This document shows positions 11,552-22,269 of a stretch of 58,195 nt of DNA, one piece after another. The DNA is from Gnetum montanum (taxonomy: Eukaryota > Streptophyta > Gnetopsida > Gnetales > Gnetaceae): positions 171,165-229,359 of the forward strand of contig MNCI01006092.1 of assembly GCA_015680685.1 (NCBI GenBank). Reading direction: 5' to 3'. Made by a program: the position numbers and the translations under genes. Each line of letters begins with the position of its first letter. Position 1 is the stretch's first letter. The notes beneath the pieces were generated by a model that ran no database searches, was not told where the DNA came from, and saw only the letters and a program-made list of their open reading frames with translations.

Positions 11552-12713
11552 GCCCTCCTTCTAGTGGTAGAAACTATAACGTTTGAAAAATTTGGTGTTG
11601 GAAAAACCAAAAATTCTAGGTATAACAATTTGACTTTAGATTCCACAAGCCTTGGAAAAGGGATCTAAAGCACCTTGGACAATCTTGTTGATCACCTAGG
11701 AACTTAGAAATTGTAAATGAATGCAAATAAATTTGATAAAAAATTGTAGATTAAATGCCAAAGAAATCACAAAACTATATTTTCAATGCACAAATGAATT
11801 GCTAAATTTTATTGAAATAATAAAATTTTTCAGGAAATAGAGTTCAAATAAGTACAAGTTGTGTGCCTATGATGCACAAAGAGTTGCACAGAAGATGCTT
11901 AAGGTTTGGTAAAATTGGTAGAATGGATCTTGTAGTCATCTTCACAATCCAAATACTCCAAAGCTTTAACTCCCAAAAGTATTCACTGGTTCTCAGGTAT
12001 AGATCTTCTTCATTTGGGTATTGGAATGGTGGATGGCTATTAAAAGTTTTGCTATTATATAATTCTTTGAGAGTCTTTATGCTCAGCAAAATGTAAATTT
12101 GCCAAAAAGTCTTTTCAATATGTTTAATTATGGTTTTATTAGGTCATTTGTGTCTAATTTGATGCTACAGATTTTTTGCCATGATTACTAAAAGATTGTT
12201 GCAAATTGCAGGTGTGGTAGGCCACAAAATCTAGCATATTTTTCCATTTTAGTAAGTTTGATGCATGAATGGCATCAAAAATATGTTGGATTCCATAAAA
12301 ATTATACTGGCTTCACCAAAACTATGTTGGCCTTGGAAAACATATGCTAGATCCCATGAAAATTACATTGGCCATGACATGAAAATCAAATCCCAATAAT
12401 TCCTACACTAGTTGTAGGTTATTCTAGCGTATTAATTACTTTAAATAACATAAAAGCCATGAAAAACCCAAATTTGGTGATTCCCAAGGCATTTTTAGCC
12501 TTCCCAAGTCCATATACATACATGACATAACTTTTTCCACTTGGGAAGTGAGGCAATAACAACTTATAAGGTAATTTTTGAGCCTCAATAAGTTAAAGTA
12601 TGCAAGATTGTAGCCTATGAACTGCAAAGCTCACATTTTACAATAACATCATACCTCAAATTCAATGGTGAAGGTTATGAATTGTAACATGAATTTTCTT
12701 GGTGGTGTTTTCA
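11552..12713 (-). repeat. E2-family LTR with primer-site remnant
   Basis: 11575-12713 aligns throughout with the LTRs at 18675-19802 and 37419-38559 (shared GAAAAATTTGGTGTTGG near the left end; TGAATTTTCTTGG and GGTGTTTTCA at the right end). The 23 bases to its left match the primer-site region left of the LTR at 37419. So this is the 5' LTR of a minus-strand E2-like element whose interior has been cut away where E1 begins. It interrupts the copia remnant E7. Open frames on either strand here are chance. Confidence 0.85.
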
Positions 12714-12779
12714 GAAGAAGCATTGGAATTTGAATTTTTAAGGCTTACCTTTTTTCTTATCTTTAATGATTAATTTATT

Positions 12780-13560
12780 GAGGTTCTTTCCTTTTCATGA
12801 TAGAAGACCTTTTACTCTTCTTGATGAAAGAGCTAGTTCATTATCATCATTTTTTTTCACAATTAGATGAATCTTTATCTTTTGTGGGTCTTTTAAGGGC
12901 TATAGGCTTCTCCTTAATGAGATCTTCACTTATGAGATTCATCTCATATGCTATAAGTAAAATTTGTAGCTTTTCAAACTTTAAGATACAAAAATCTCTA
13001 ATTTCTTCCATTGTAGTAATTTTAGGTCTAAATTCAGGATGCAAGGTTATCATTTTGATGATAACTTTTGTTTTAGGTAGAGCCTTCATAGTCCCTCTAA
13101 TGGCTACTACTATATTATTAGCTCTAGAAAAGTAATCCTTAATTCTTTTTCTTTCCTTCATGTTGAGTTTATCATATCCACTTTACAAAAATAAGAGTTT
13201 GAATTATTTTACTATAGTGGTTTCCTCATAAGTAACTTCTTATAATTTTTAAATTTCTTTGGTAGTTTTTCACCTAGCTATTCTATTGAACTTAGGTTTA
13301 CTAAGAGCATAATAAAGATAATTTCTACCTTTTTAATTAAACATAAATTTGCTCTTATTAATATTAGACCACTCATCTCTTGGCTTTGTATTGATGATAG
13401 TTTCTCCTAAGCTTGTCTTCTTAATTGAGATTGGATGGGAGTAACCTTTCAAGCTAGATTACCAAAATCAAACTCCATGAATTCAAAGAATCCTTGCATT
13501 TGTGCTTTCCAGTATGCAAAGTTGATTTCATCGAACATTAGTGGCTTGATGTAGAATGAT
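12780..13560 (-). pseudogene. E7 copia Gag fragment
   Basis: Reads on minus from about 13538 (MFDEINFAYWKAQMQGF, the usual copia Gag opening) to about 12780. The best stretch, 13161-12847, contains DYFSRANNIVVAIRG, LHPEFRPKITTMEEIRDF and LLIAYEMNLISE, matching the copia Gag (UBN2-type) pattern and the E6 Gag almost phrase by phrase. The region between 13500 and 13170 is broken by stops and frameshifts. The zinc knuckle and everything downstream were removed by the insertion at 12713. Gag would form the particle around the element RNA; this copy is dead. Confidence 0.7.
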
Positions 13561-13626
13561 CCCTCCATTAGTCACTCATAAGTTATTACACTTACATCAG
13601 AATTACGAAAGCTTTGATACTACTTA

Positions 13627-14677
13627 AAGATCAAGAACTTAGAGGGGAGTAAACAAGCTTATACCAATAATACTTAATTTTTACATAGCTAATTTTACAT
13701 GATTTTCAAACTTGGGTATGTCCATACTCAAGGGGGAGAATCCTTACATACCTTTAGAATTTGTTCCTTTAACAATTTTATTTCAAGGGCATCACAACCT
13801 TTACAAGATAAGCTCTCTAACTTAGCAAGGAATGTTTTCTTTCAAGAAATACATCCAACTCCTCAAGGTCCTAACAAGCTATTAAGCTTTATAAGGATTC
13901 CTTACCTCAAGAAGTTCATCCAAACCTAGAGGGCATTCAACTAAAAGGAAGAAAATCAAGGAAGAATTAAACTAACACTTTAGATTCTTTACTTTGAAGC
14001 TCAATGCAAATTACAATAGAAGATAGAGAATATAGGATCTTGAATTCAGTGACATATGCACAATGGTTTTTCAATTAATTATCTATGGATTGCACATTCC
14101 TCTTAGGTATGTCCTTCCTTTATAGGTTTTTTTCCCTCCATTTATTCATTGAAATCCTTGATATGGCTAGAAGTAGCCATATGAGACATCTTGCTTGTGG
14201 CTAGAGATGCCTTGCTATTTCTCTCAACTTTCATTGGAGACATCTTGTATGGGTGCAAGATGTCTCTTGTAGATATGGGATGTCTCCCTAGATCACAAGA
14301 CATCTTGGAGAACATGTCTTGTCTTAGAATAAGACGTATTTTCACTAAAGGAGACGTCTGTTGTTTCTAGAAGACATCTTGTCTAAGACCAAGTCTTCTT
14401 AGTAGAGATGTCTTCTATCAGTAAGAGATGTCTTGATAGTTTTCAAGATGTCTTCTCTTGAAGTTGGAACATATCCTATCCTTGAGATCTTTTCTAAATC
14501 CTTGCATCTTCATAGCATTCTAATTATCAATTCATGCTCATTTCTTAGTCTCCTTGATGTCACAAACTCAATTTTCATAGGCCTGCATAGTCTCATTAAA
14601 CATATTGACAAATTCTCAATTTTCAAGGTTTTGACACACTACAAAAATCAACAAATATTAGATTCTCAAACATGGCA
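13627..14677 (-). repeat. E7 5' LTR with decayed AGACGTCT array
   Basis: Starts next to the primer site with a TGGATC-like sequence and GAACTTAGAGGGG, as in the E6 LTRs, and ends near CATGGCA. 14170-14460 holds many AGATGTCT/AGACATCT units and one surviving AGACGTCT (core 14353-14358). The right boundary is approximate. The open frame at 13699-13929 is in LTR sequence and not a gene. Confidence 0.65.
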
Positions 14678-15250
14678 CTTTTCAACTATAAATTTATGTA
14701 AAAAAAGCTATTAATGAAAGTTGAATGATTAATTTATTTTCTACATTATTAATTTTCTTTAGTTTTATAGACTCAAGGATGGGAAGCTTTTAGCTTTTAT
14801 TTCTATTTGTTCATTATTTTTTATTGATGTATTCTTTTTTCTTTAGAAAGAGTTTTCTTCTTCTTTTTTATAAGAAATCATTTTGTAAGAAGTAAAACCT
14901 ATGAGGATGCTTCTAAATAGGAATAAGACCTAATCCTTTTTCTACCCTAGTTGGGAGATTTTTTTAGAATTAGTTGTAAGGATAAAAACTAGAAAAAACA
15001 TCATCAATATTATTCCTAGTCTCTTCCAAATAATACTAATTTTTTTTTTTGATAAAATAAAAAATATTGGGAGAAACCTTCAAGATGAACATTCCCAATA
15101 AAAAATCAATTCTTGAATTGTTAGTAGCTAACAACTTCAAGATTAAAGCATAGAGAGAATTCAAAAATACAATGGAGGAGGATTGTAGTTCATGCATTAC
15201 AAATAATGCTCCTAGGGATGTTCATTTGGGTCCTTTTTATATTATTATAA
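14678..15250. other. Unassigned sequence left of E5
   Basis: AT-rich with homopolymer runs. No motif or similarity to the rest of the window recognised. Confidence 0.4.
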
Positions 15251-16144
15251 TGGTATAGGGACACCTCTTTTGATCTCCTTGTTCTTTCCTATGTGTGTGT
15301 TTTGCAAGTTTTGGGCTCTATGGAGACTTCTTGGAGGTTAAGGAGATGTCTTGACTAATAGTGGAGTCTTCATAGAAGACATCATGCCTATAGAGGAGAT
15401 GTCTCAAGGGAGACATCTTCCTACTAGAGGAGATGTATTAAGCAAGACATCTTGTGTAGAAGGAGATATCTCACCTAGGGAGGAGACATCTCCCAAAGAT
15501 AGCATACATCTTATCTGAAAGTATATTTTTGTAGGAGATGACCTGAGGGTTCCAAAAATAATCTGTATAGCCAAGAAACTTTTGGAATTGGTTATTTCAA
15601 GTTGGAAAATAAAAGAAAAAGATAGAAACATCATGAAAACTCTAAGTTAAGCTTGTCGAAGGTTTCCCTAGGTTTTAATCTTGTTTTTCTTAATCACTTA
15701 GTTGGTGTCTCATGATTATACAAGATGGATAAAGAGTAAGAGAGAAGTCTTGGTAAGATCTCTTGAGTTGAGAAGAGCTCAACAAGAGTGTGGTAGAGCA
15801 CATTGAGTGAGTATAGATATGATTGTAGCTCTAGGGTTAATGTATTTGGATTGGTAGATGTGTTCTTGTTTCCTTTCTACTTCTTTAAACTAAATCCTAG
15901 TCTTGGGTTATGAAAGAGATTTTCCATTAGTTTTTTCTTGCAAATGAGAACAACCATCATGTGGTTGTAGAGCCTCATACTGTGTAACATCATTTGTGGA
16001 TTTTGGGAATCTTGTTGTAATCTTCTAATTGAATAATTAAAGATATCTAGCTTTCTTATTTTCTAAAAAAATTAATTATCTTTTCATAATATCTAGATTT
16101 AGTATTTGAAGGTGATTAATTATTTAAGTGAACCTACTCTAGCA
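15251..16144 (+). repeat. E5 5' LTR
   Basis: Aligns from TGGTATAGGGACAC to GAACCTACTCTAGCA with the copy at 47150. Contains GA(T/C)(G/A)TC units at 15344, 15378, 15398, 15412, 15446, 15465 and 15485, mostly alternating between AGATGTCT and its complement AGACATCT. The 3' half carries the shared phrase GTGGTAGAGCACATTGAGTGAG. Length 894 bp. Confidence 0.85.
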
Positions 16145-16148
16145 TTAT

Positions 16149-16160
16149 TGATATCAAAGC
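16149..16160 (+). other. E5 primer binding site (initiator tRNA-Met type)
   Basis: TGATATCAAAGC, four bases after the LTR end. It differs from the common TGGTATCAGAGC by two G-to-A changes. Confidence 0.7.
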
Positions 16161-16249
16161 TTTGAAGCTTTGCATTGATTATTACTTGAAGTTAGTTAAG
16201 GATTTTAGCCTTGAATATAGATATGGTGAGTATGAATTTTGCATTCTAG

Positions 16250-17360
16250 ATAATGGTTATTTGGTTGGATGAAATTAGTGCAAAGGTAGATAAAAATGCT
16301 AGTCATAGCCATATTTAGACATGCAGAGGTGAAGAACATGCACATTCAAATGAAAAAGTTTGATAACTAGGAAAAGATGGAGCAAATGATAAGGAATGAA
16401 AATCTAGCAATAAAAGTGTAGGAATCCATTTATCAAGGATTCTAATGAGATGGAATCCTATTCCTCATATGATAATTTTAATAACTCCAATGATGGTAAA
16501 TACTTCTTCTTTAGACAATATTGACAAGAGAGATGTGAAAATACTTGTAGAGTATTTAGAAATGTTGCAATACTTCCATACATGGAGTTGAAGACTTTCA
16601 ATGATATAGATGGCACTAATGCTTTTGCAAGTTGGTTGAAGGTACTTGAGAAGCATTTCTAGTTGGAAGAGGTACCAAATAACTTGGGGGTATCTATTGC
16701 TACATATAGATTAGAAGATACGACTTCTACTTGGTGGGATAAGGAGTTCTAGGATTATGAAAGATAAAATGATCAACCCATTAGAGATTGGGATTTGATG
16801 AAATACAGGTTAAAAAGAAAATTTTAATAGTATCATTAAAGGCAAGAGATTATTATGAGCTTGAAATTCCTAATACAAGGTGACAAGCATGTTAAATAAT
16901 TTTACATCAAATTTTATGATCTATTTCATCAAGCTAAAGTGAGCTGGGAAGAGTATGAACAAGATTCAATCTTTTTAATACATATCAAAATAATGTATTA
17001 ATAAGAGTGTTTTTTTTTAATTATCCATAAACTCTTGATGAGGCATATGATTTGGCACTCAACACTAAAAAGAAATTAAGTGGATTTGGAAACAAGAACA
17101 AATAAACTTTTAAGGAAAGGGAGAAAGGATCCAAATTTGAAAAGAAATCCAAGTATAAATATAAAGATAAGGATGGTATTCATGATAAGAAGATTCAAGG
17201 AGATGATGAGAAGGGTAATGTTAAGAAGGACCAAAGTAAGGAAGGAAAGGGACAAGGAAGCAGCTCATCAAAAATCCAATACTTCAAGTGTGGAGAATGG
17301 GGATACAAGCAATGAGAATGTCCACTTCACAATGTAGCTAAGGGAAAATATGTAAAAACT
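16250..17360 (+). pseudogene. E5 Gag
   Basis: Encodes the gypsy Gag core: FNDIDGTNAFASWLKVLEKHF, LEEVPNNLGVS, TWWDKEF and RDWDLMKYRLK near 16600-16830. A basic Lys/Arg-rich stretch follows at 17080-17270. A degenerate CCHC knuckle (FKCGEWGYKQ, then EC) at about 17285-17325 has lost its His. Multiple stops and frameshifts prevent function. It sits directly downstream of the E5 primer site. Confidence 0.75.
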
Positions 17361-17399
17361 ATGAAGGTGGAGGAGATATCAAGTAAAGGTCTTCAAAGA

Positions 17400-17960
17400 G
17401 GTGATTCTAATGCTCTAAAAATTGAAGATGTTTTTGAATTAAATTCTTGTGCATTCATGGGGAATGTGAATAGAGGAGATCATCCTAATAGGAAATTGTT
17501 ATTTCAAATTGGAGCTAAATGTTTGCTTAGTGGGAAATGGATTTATGTTTTCATTGATGGAGAAGCCTAAGAAAATGTTATTTCTTCTATGATAGTTTCT
17601 AGTTTGGGTTTGGAAACTAATCATCATTATAAACCATATAAAGTACATTAGATATATAGAGATTTTTTCCAAGAGGTGAGGGAACAATGTACCTTTACTT
17701 TAAAATTGAAGGTTTTCATGATGTTGTAAAGTGTGATGTGCTTTCAATAGATTGTGCTAATGTAATTCTTAATAGACCTTGGAATTTTCACAATGGTGCT
17801 AAGTTTGATGGAATAAGAAATGTATGAAGTGTAGCTAGACTTGATGGAATCCATGAGTTAATTCCTATGATGGTTGAACAAGTGATGCAACAAAGCTTAC
17901 TTAATGATTCCTTAATCTTTCTAGGAGAAAGAAAATACATTAAAGAACATTATTAAACAA
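17400..17960 (+). pseudogene. E5 aspartic protease
   Basis: Contains VFIDGEA in place of the usual DSGSS active site, then ENVISSMIVSSLGLE, EQCTFTL and a degraded LGRPW (NRPWNFHNGAKFDG) around 17780. This order is typical of gypsy protease between Gag and RT. The frame is interrupted by stops and shifts. The enzyme would have cleaved the Gag-Pol polyprotein. Confidence 0.7.
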
Positions 17961-17977
17961 GTTTTATTTTTTTTATT

Positions 17978-18674
17978 ATGACAACAATTACTACTAATCA
18001 TGATGATGTGCATGTTGAACTTCCTACAAGCGTACTAGGCTTGAAAAAGAAATGTTCCAAGGTGTTTAAGAAAGAATTAGATGGATTACCACCAATGAGA
18101 AATGTACAACATCAGATTGAATTTATTCTTGGTGCTACCATACCAAACGAGAAGGTTACCAGATGCTACTAAACTAGTAGGTTAATTTTCAAATGAAACA
18201 GAAGAGCTACTTGTGAATGGTTTCATGAGAGAATCCATTTCACCTTATGTAGTTCTAACTATGCTAGTGCTAAAGAAGAATAGTGATGAATGGAGGATAT
18301 ACATTGATTCCAAGGAAATGAACAAGATAATAGTGAGGTATAAGTTTCCTATTTCAATGATGGATTATATCCTTGATGTCCTTACTAATGCTAAAATTTT
18401 TAGCAAAATTTATTGAAGAGTGGTTATCATAAAATTAGAATTAGGCCTGGCGATGAATGAAATATAACTTTCAAGACATCAGATTGATTATTTGTGTGGT
18501 TGGTGATGCCATTTAGGCTTATGAATACACCTACTACATTCATGAGGTTAATGCATGGTGTATTGAGAAACTTAATTAGTAAGTATCGGATGATCTTTTT
18601 TTGGTGATATTTTGGTATATAGCTCTAATGAGAAAAGCACTTGGATCACTCAAAGGATGATGTGTATTAAGTTT
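17978..18674 (+). pseudogene. E5 reverse transcriptase, N-terminal two thirds
   Basis: Starts with FKKELDGLPPMRNVQHQIEF, continues with LLVNGFMRESISPYVV, DEWRIYIDSKEMNKI, YKFPISMMDYILDVL and AKIFSKIY, then MPFRLMNTPTTFMRLMHGVL. The catalytic box is changed from YFDD to FFGD (FFGDILVYSS, near 18600). The reading ends exactly where the E2 LTR begins (18675) and resumes at 38565. This is the clearest proof that E2 landed in E5. Confidence 0.85.
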
Positions 18675-19802
18675 TGTAATGCTTAAAAAATTTGGTGTTG
18701 TAAGGCCAAAAATTTCAAGATGTGATAGTTTGACTTTGGATTCATGGACCTTGAGAAAAGGATCCGAAGCACACTAGATGGTCTTGTCTATCACCTAGGA
18801 ACTTACGATCTATTATCAACATGGATAAAATAAAGTTGTGAATGCAAATCTAAGCATATAGAAACATGGAATAAAATTTTTTTAAAAAATGAAATAGGAA
18901 ACTTTTATTGAAATTATGAATTTTTTACAAAGACAAACTTCAAGGAATACAAATTTTTACCCTTTAATGCAAAAAGAGTTAAAGGGAGAATGCTTGGAAC
19001 CCAATATAGCTGGCATGGTATATTCTACAATTATCTCTACTTTTGATGGTCCCAAATGTTCCTACTCCTTAAAGTTGTCATTGGTTTCTCTATCTCTAGG
19101 ATCTATGCTAGAGATGGAAGAATGGCTATGGACTCTTGGTAGATTTACATTGCTTTAAAATTATTAATGTTTAGCTTGAACAAAAATTGCCAAAAGTCCT
19201 TTCATTGTGGTCAAATTTGGTTTAAATAGGTTATTTGGTGTCTAATTTATTACTGTAAATTTTTTCCATGATTATTGTAAATTTCTAGTGTGTGAAAGGC
19301 ATCTCTTGGTAGCATATTTAGCAAAATTAGATAATTTTATGTTTTTTACACTACCTCCATATGCTACCCAACATATGAGGTAGGGATGTGTAGTATAAAA
19401 ACTCAACACAAAATTTATATGCTATCTTGTAGATTGTGTAATGTATAAAACTGCAATGGCCAATGCATAGGGTGAGAAATGCCAAATTTGGTAGCTTGCA
19501 AAGAATTTTCAACCTTCCCAAGCCTAGGTACATGATCTATAGCTTTTCCCATTTGAAAGATGAGACCTTCATAACTTATGAAGTATATTTTAGCCTCCAT
19601 AAGCTTGGATATGTGAGATTTACAGCATATGAGCTGCAAATCTCACATTTTACATTAAAATTACTACTTCAAATCCTAGAGATAAAGGCTACAATGCCAT
19701 ATTTTGGGAAAAATAAGACAGTTGTATCCACCATTATTTTCCACCAAATAATAAATAATTTTGATTATAAGATACAACATGAATTTTCTTTGGGGTGTTT
19801 CA
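18675..19802 (-). repeat. E2 3' LTR
   Basis: On plus it starts TGTAATGC next to AGTTT and ends GGTGTTTCA; it aligns along its whole length with 37419-38559. Length 1128 bp. Contains scattered ATATGCTA and CATATG phrases that may be decayed CG-containing palindromes. The open frames at 18916, 19351 and 19463 are LTR shadows. Confidence 0.9.
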
Positions 19803-19871
19803 TTGATCCCTATTTGTTGATGTTTTGAGGATTGACCTGAGAGACATCAATAAAGAATGTGAAACACCACC
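19794..19871. repeat. Imperfect palindrome over polypurine tract and LTR start (E2)
   Basis: Left arm from 19794 (GGTGTTTCA, then CTATTTGTTGATG) pairs with a right arm from 19844 (CATCAATAAAG, then TGAAACACC). In element sense the second arm holds the polypurine-like AAATAGGGATCAA and the first bases of the LTR. The same structure recurs in E3 at 56685-56769. Confidence 0.75.
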
Positions 19872-20945
19872 ATAGGTCCATCATTGATTTTTCCTCTCCA
19901 TGCTTGATTTTGTAGTTGTTGAACCATGCCAAAGAGTGCTTGTGATGGTGAAATAGGGTTATGATGGAATGTGATATAGGTTTGAGATGGGATAAAGGGT
20001 ATACTTGGTCATTGCAAAATGATCACATCGATCAACAAATAATTCCAAATGTTGACATCATGGCTCTGGTATGGTAGTGAAATACTTATTGATCAATGTT
20101 GTCTTCATGCTTCATGCTTCGAAGTATTGATCACTCAGTAATGTGTTAGTGGAACCAAAACTCCATTCCAAGGCTTCTTATGCCATTAGACTCCTCCCTT
20201 TATTTGTTTGGAGCTATTGATCTAACTTTTGGGCTTCATTAACCTTTTAGCTTTTCGGCATTTCTTCCCTCATTTTCATTTCCATTTCTTTTTTCTTTGA
20301 GGGGTGAAACCTTCATTGGGTTTCACTGACAAGGCCAAACTTAATTTGGTTTTCTTGTTGAATGAGATGTGTTACATCCAACAAACTTGATGATGGAGCT
20401 TAATGAAGGAGATTTTATATGGCACAATGCATGAATTTCAAACATAGACTATCATTACTACTAGGGTAAGGAAGGTTGTAATTGGGATATGGGATTGTGG
20501 ATTAAAAGAAGTAATGAAAGTGATGTGAGACAAGCACTCTTGGCATGATAGGACCAGCTAACCAAATATAACACATTAAGGTCACATGGAAACTTGTTTC
20601 TATGATGAGTTTCACCTTCATGATGAGTTCAAGTTTCATCTTGCAAGCATAACTCCAAGAGAACAAGAAAACAAGACAAAGAATACATGCTATTACAAGA
20701 CATTTCATAAGGCCACATGACATAATAAGTAAATTATGAGCCATCATATGCTACTATCGGTACAGCATTAAGAGATTTGTGTCTTGCATCATAGATTTTA
20801 CAAAGTTTGTAATTCATTTATCATGCAAAATAGAGAGAGAGAGAGATGGAGGTCATGTAGGCTTGCTTGTTGTCTGTTGTAAAGACCATTAATGCTAATT
20901 GTTTATCCATATATTTAAAGAAAATTCTATAAGAAAATATGGTAG
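19872..20945. other. E2 internal region between integrase and 3' LTR
   Basis: Noncoding as far as I can read. It is alignable in part with E3: the phrase around 20640-20690 (AACTCCAAGAGAACAAG) matches 57508-57535 (AACTCCAAGAAGACAAG). A (GA)n run lies at 20830-20845. The open frame at 20502-20747 has no motif. Confidence 0.5.
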
Positions 20946-22200
20946 ATGTAATAGGGTTTGAGATAGGAATGGTTTACTAGGTTATCCAATTCATTCCAAT
21001 CCATGTCTACCAATCTAAATGTCCTATTGCCATAGGCTTTGGTAACTAAGAAAGGTCATTCCTAATTGGCTAAGAATTTGTTTGCATGTTCATGAATAGC
21101 CTTGAGGACCAAGTCTCCTTCCTTGATATTTCATCTATTGAGATCATGATGATACTGTTGCTTCTACCTCTCTTAGTACCCATTCAATGTGAGCAAGCAT
21201 TTGTATTCATTTCTCTTCCACTAAATTAAGATCAATGGTATGTAGCTCCTTGTTCTGATTACCATTAATGAAGTTACATAGAGCTAGTCTTAGCAATGCA
21301 ACCTATAATTCAAGATTCAAATAGCTTCAGATACATAAACAAGGCTATATGGGGTAACACCAGTTGCAATTCGAAAGATAGTCCTATAGGCCCAAAGTGC
21401 ATGGATAAGCTGCTCATGCCACTTACTTCTAGTGTTGCTTAGAATCTTTTTGAGTGAGTTTATGATGACCTTGTTGCTAGCTTCAACTTGTCCATTATCT
21501 TGAGGATAGTATGGTGAAAAAAAGGAATGCTTAATTTTTAGTTGTTGAAAAAAGGCTTACATCTCTTGGCTACTGAACTCTAGTACATTATTTTGTGACT
21601 ATGATTAGAGGTATGTCAAAACAAGCTACTATGTTATCTAGTATGAATTTACAAAATTTTTGAGACATTTTCTTCCTTAGAGGAATAGCTTCAATCCACT
21701 TTGTAAAATATTTGGTTGCAATGATGATAAATCCCTACTAAAGACTTAGACATTATGGATCCAATAATGTTAATTCCCCATCATTGGAACAACTAGGTTA
21801 CCTAAGTGGTGTGTAACTTGGTTGGTGGCATGTGTATTAAGTTGTTGTGTTACTAATAAGTGTCACAAGTTTTAACCTTCTTTAGGTAGTCTCTTTTCAT
21901 ATAGGACTAATAATATTCCAATCATCAAATCTTTGCAACCATGGCTCTAGGTCCTATATGTCCTCCACATACACCTTTTGGGCTTGCTCAAGGACTGTGT
22001 GAGCTTCGATTTTATCCAAGAATACTAATAATATGCCATAATAGGACCTTCAACAAAATGTGTTATTAGCTACAATGACATATTATTTTGATCTCTTACG
22101 TACAATGTCCTTTTAGAAAATAGTCAAGTTCTATGGATATTCATCATGCATTAGGTAAAATTTTATATTGTTGTACCACTCTTTTTTAGTGGCATTATTG
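20946..22200 (-). pseudogene. E2 integrase
   Basis: On minus from about 22100: a decayed zinc-finger region, then FIIIATKYFTKWIEAIPL (first catalytic block, around 21700), a heavily broken core, then LIHALWAYRT, RIATGVTPYSLVY near 21350-21400, and the GPY-like module EWPFLVTKAYGNRTFRLVD ending with YLKPYY near 20965. The tail is homologous to the intact E3 tail at 58070-58195. Many stops and shifts. It would have inserted the element cDNA. Confidence 0.75.
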
Positions 22201-22269
22201 ATGGTGGCTATAGATATACCTTTGGTGTTCTATGTGATGGGAAGAGCATAGTTATCTGTTAAATAAGAT

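Larger units (their letters stand above)
12714..14677 (-). mobile_element. E7: truncated Ty1/copia element (5' LTR and gag)
   Basis: Minus-strand element with a 5' LTR at 13627-14677, a primer site matching initiator tRNA-Met in decayed form (minus TAGTATCAAAGC, 13611-13622), and gag. It is cut on the left by the E2-family LTR. Gag and LTR are both homologous to E6 at 39237-45676, so E7 and E6 are one family. Confidence 0.75.

Noticed and set aside
14170-14460. AGATGTCT units taken as a CRISPR-like array
   Set aside because: Units are 8-10 bp, irregularly spaced and alternate in orientation within a plant LTR; there are no repeat-spacer units or cas genes.
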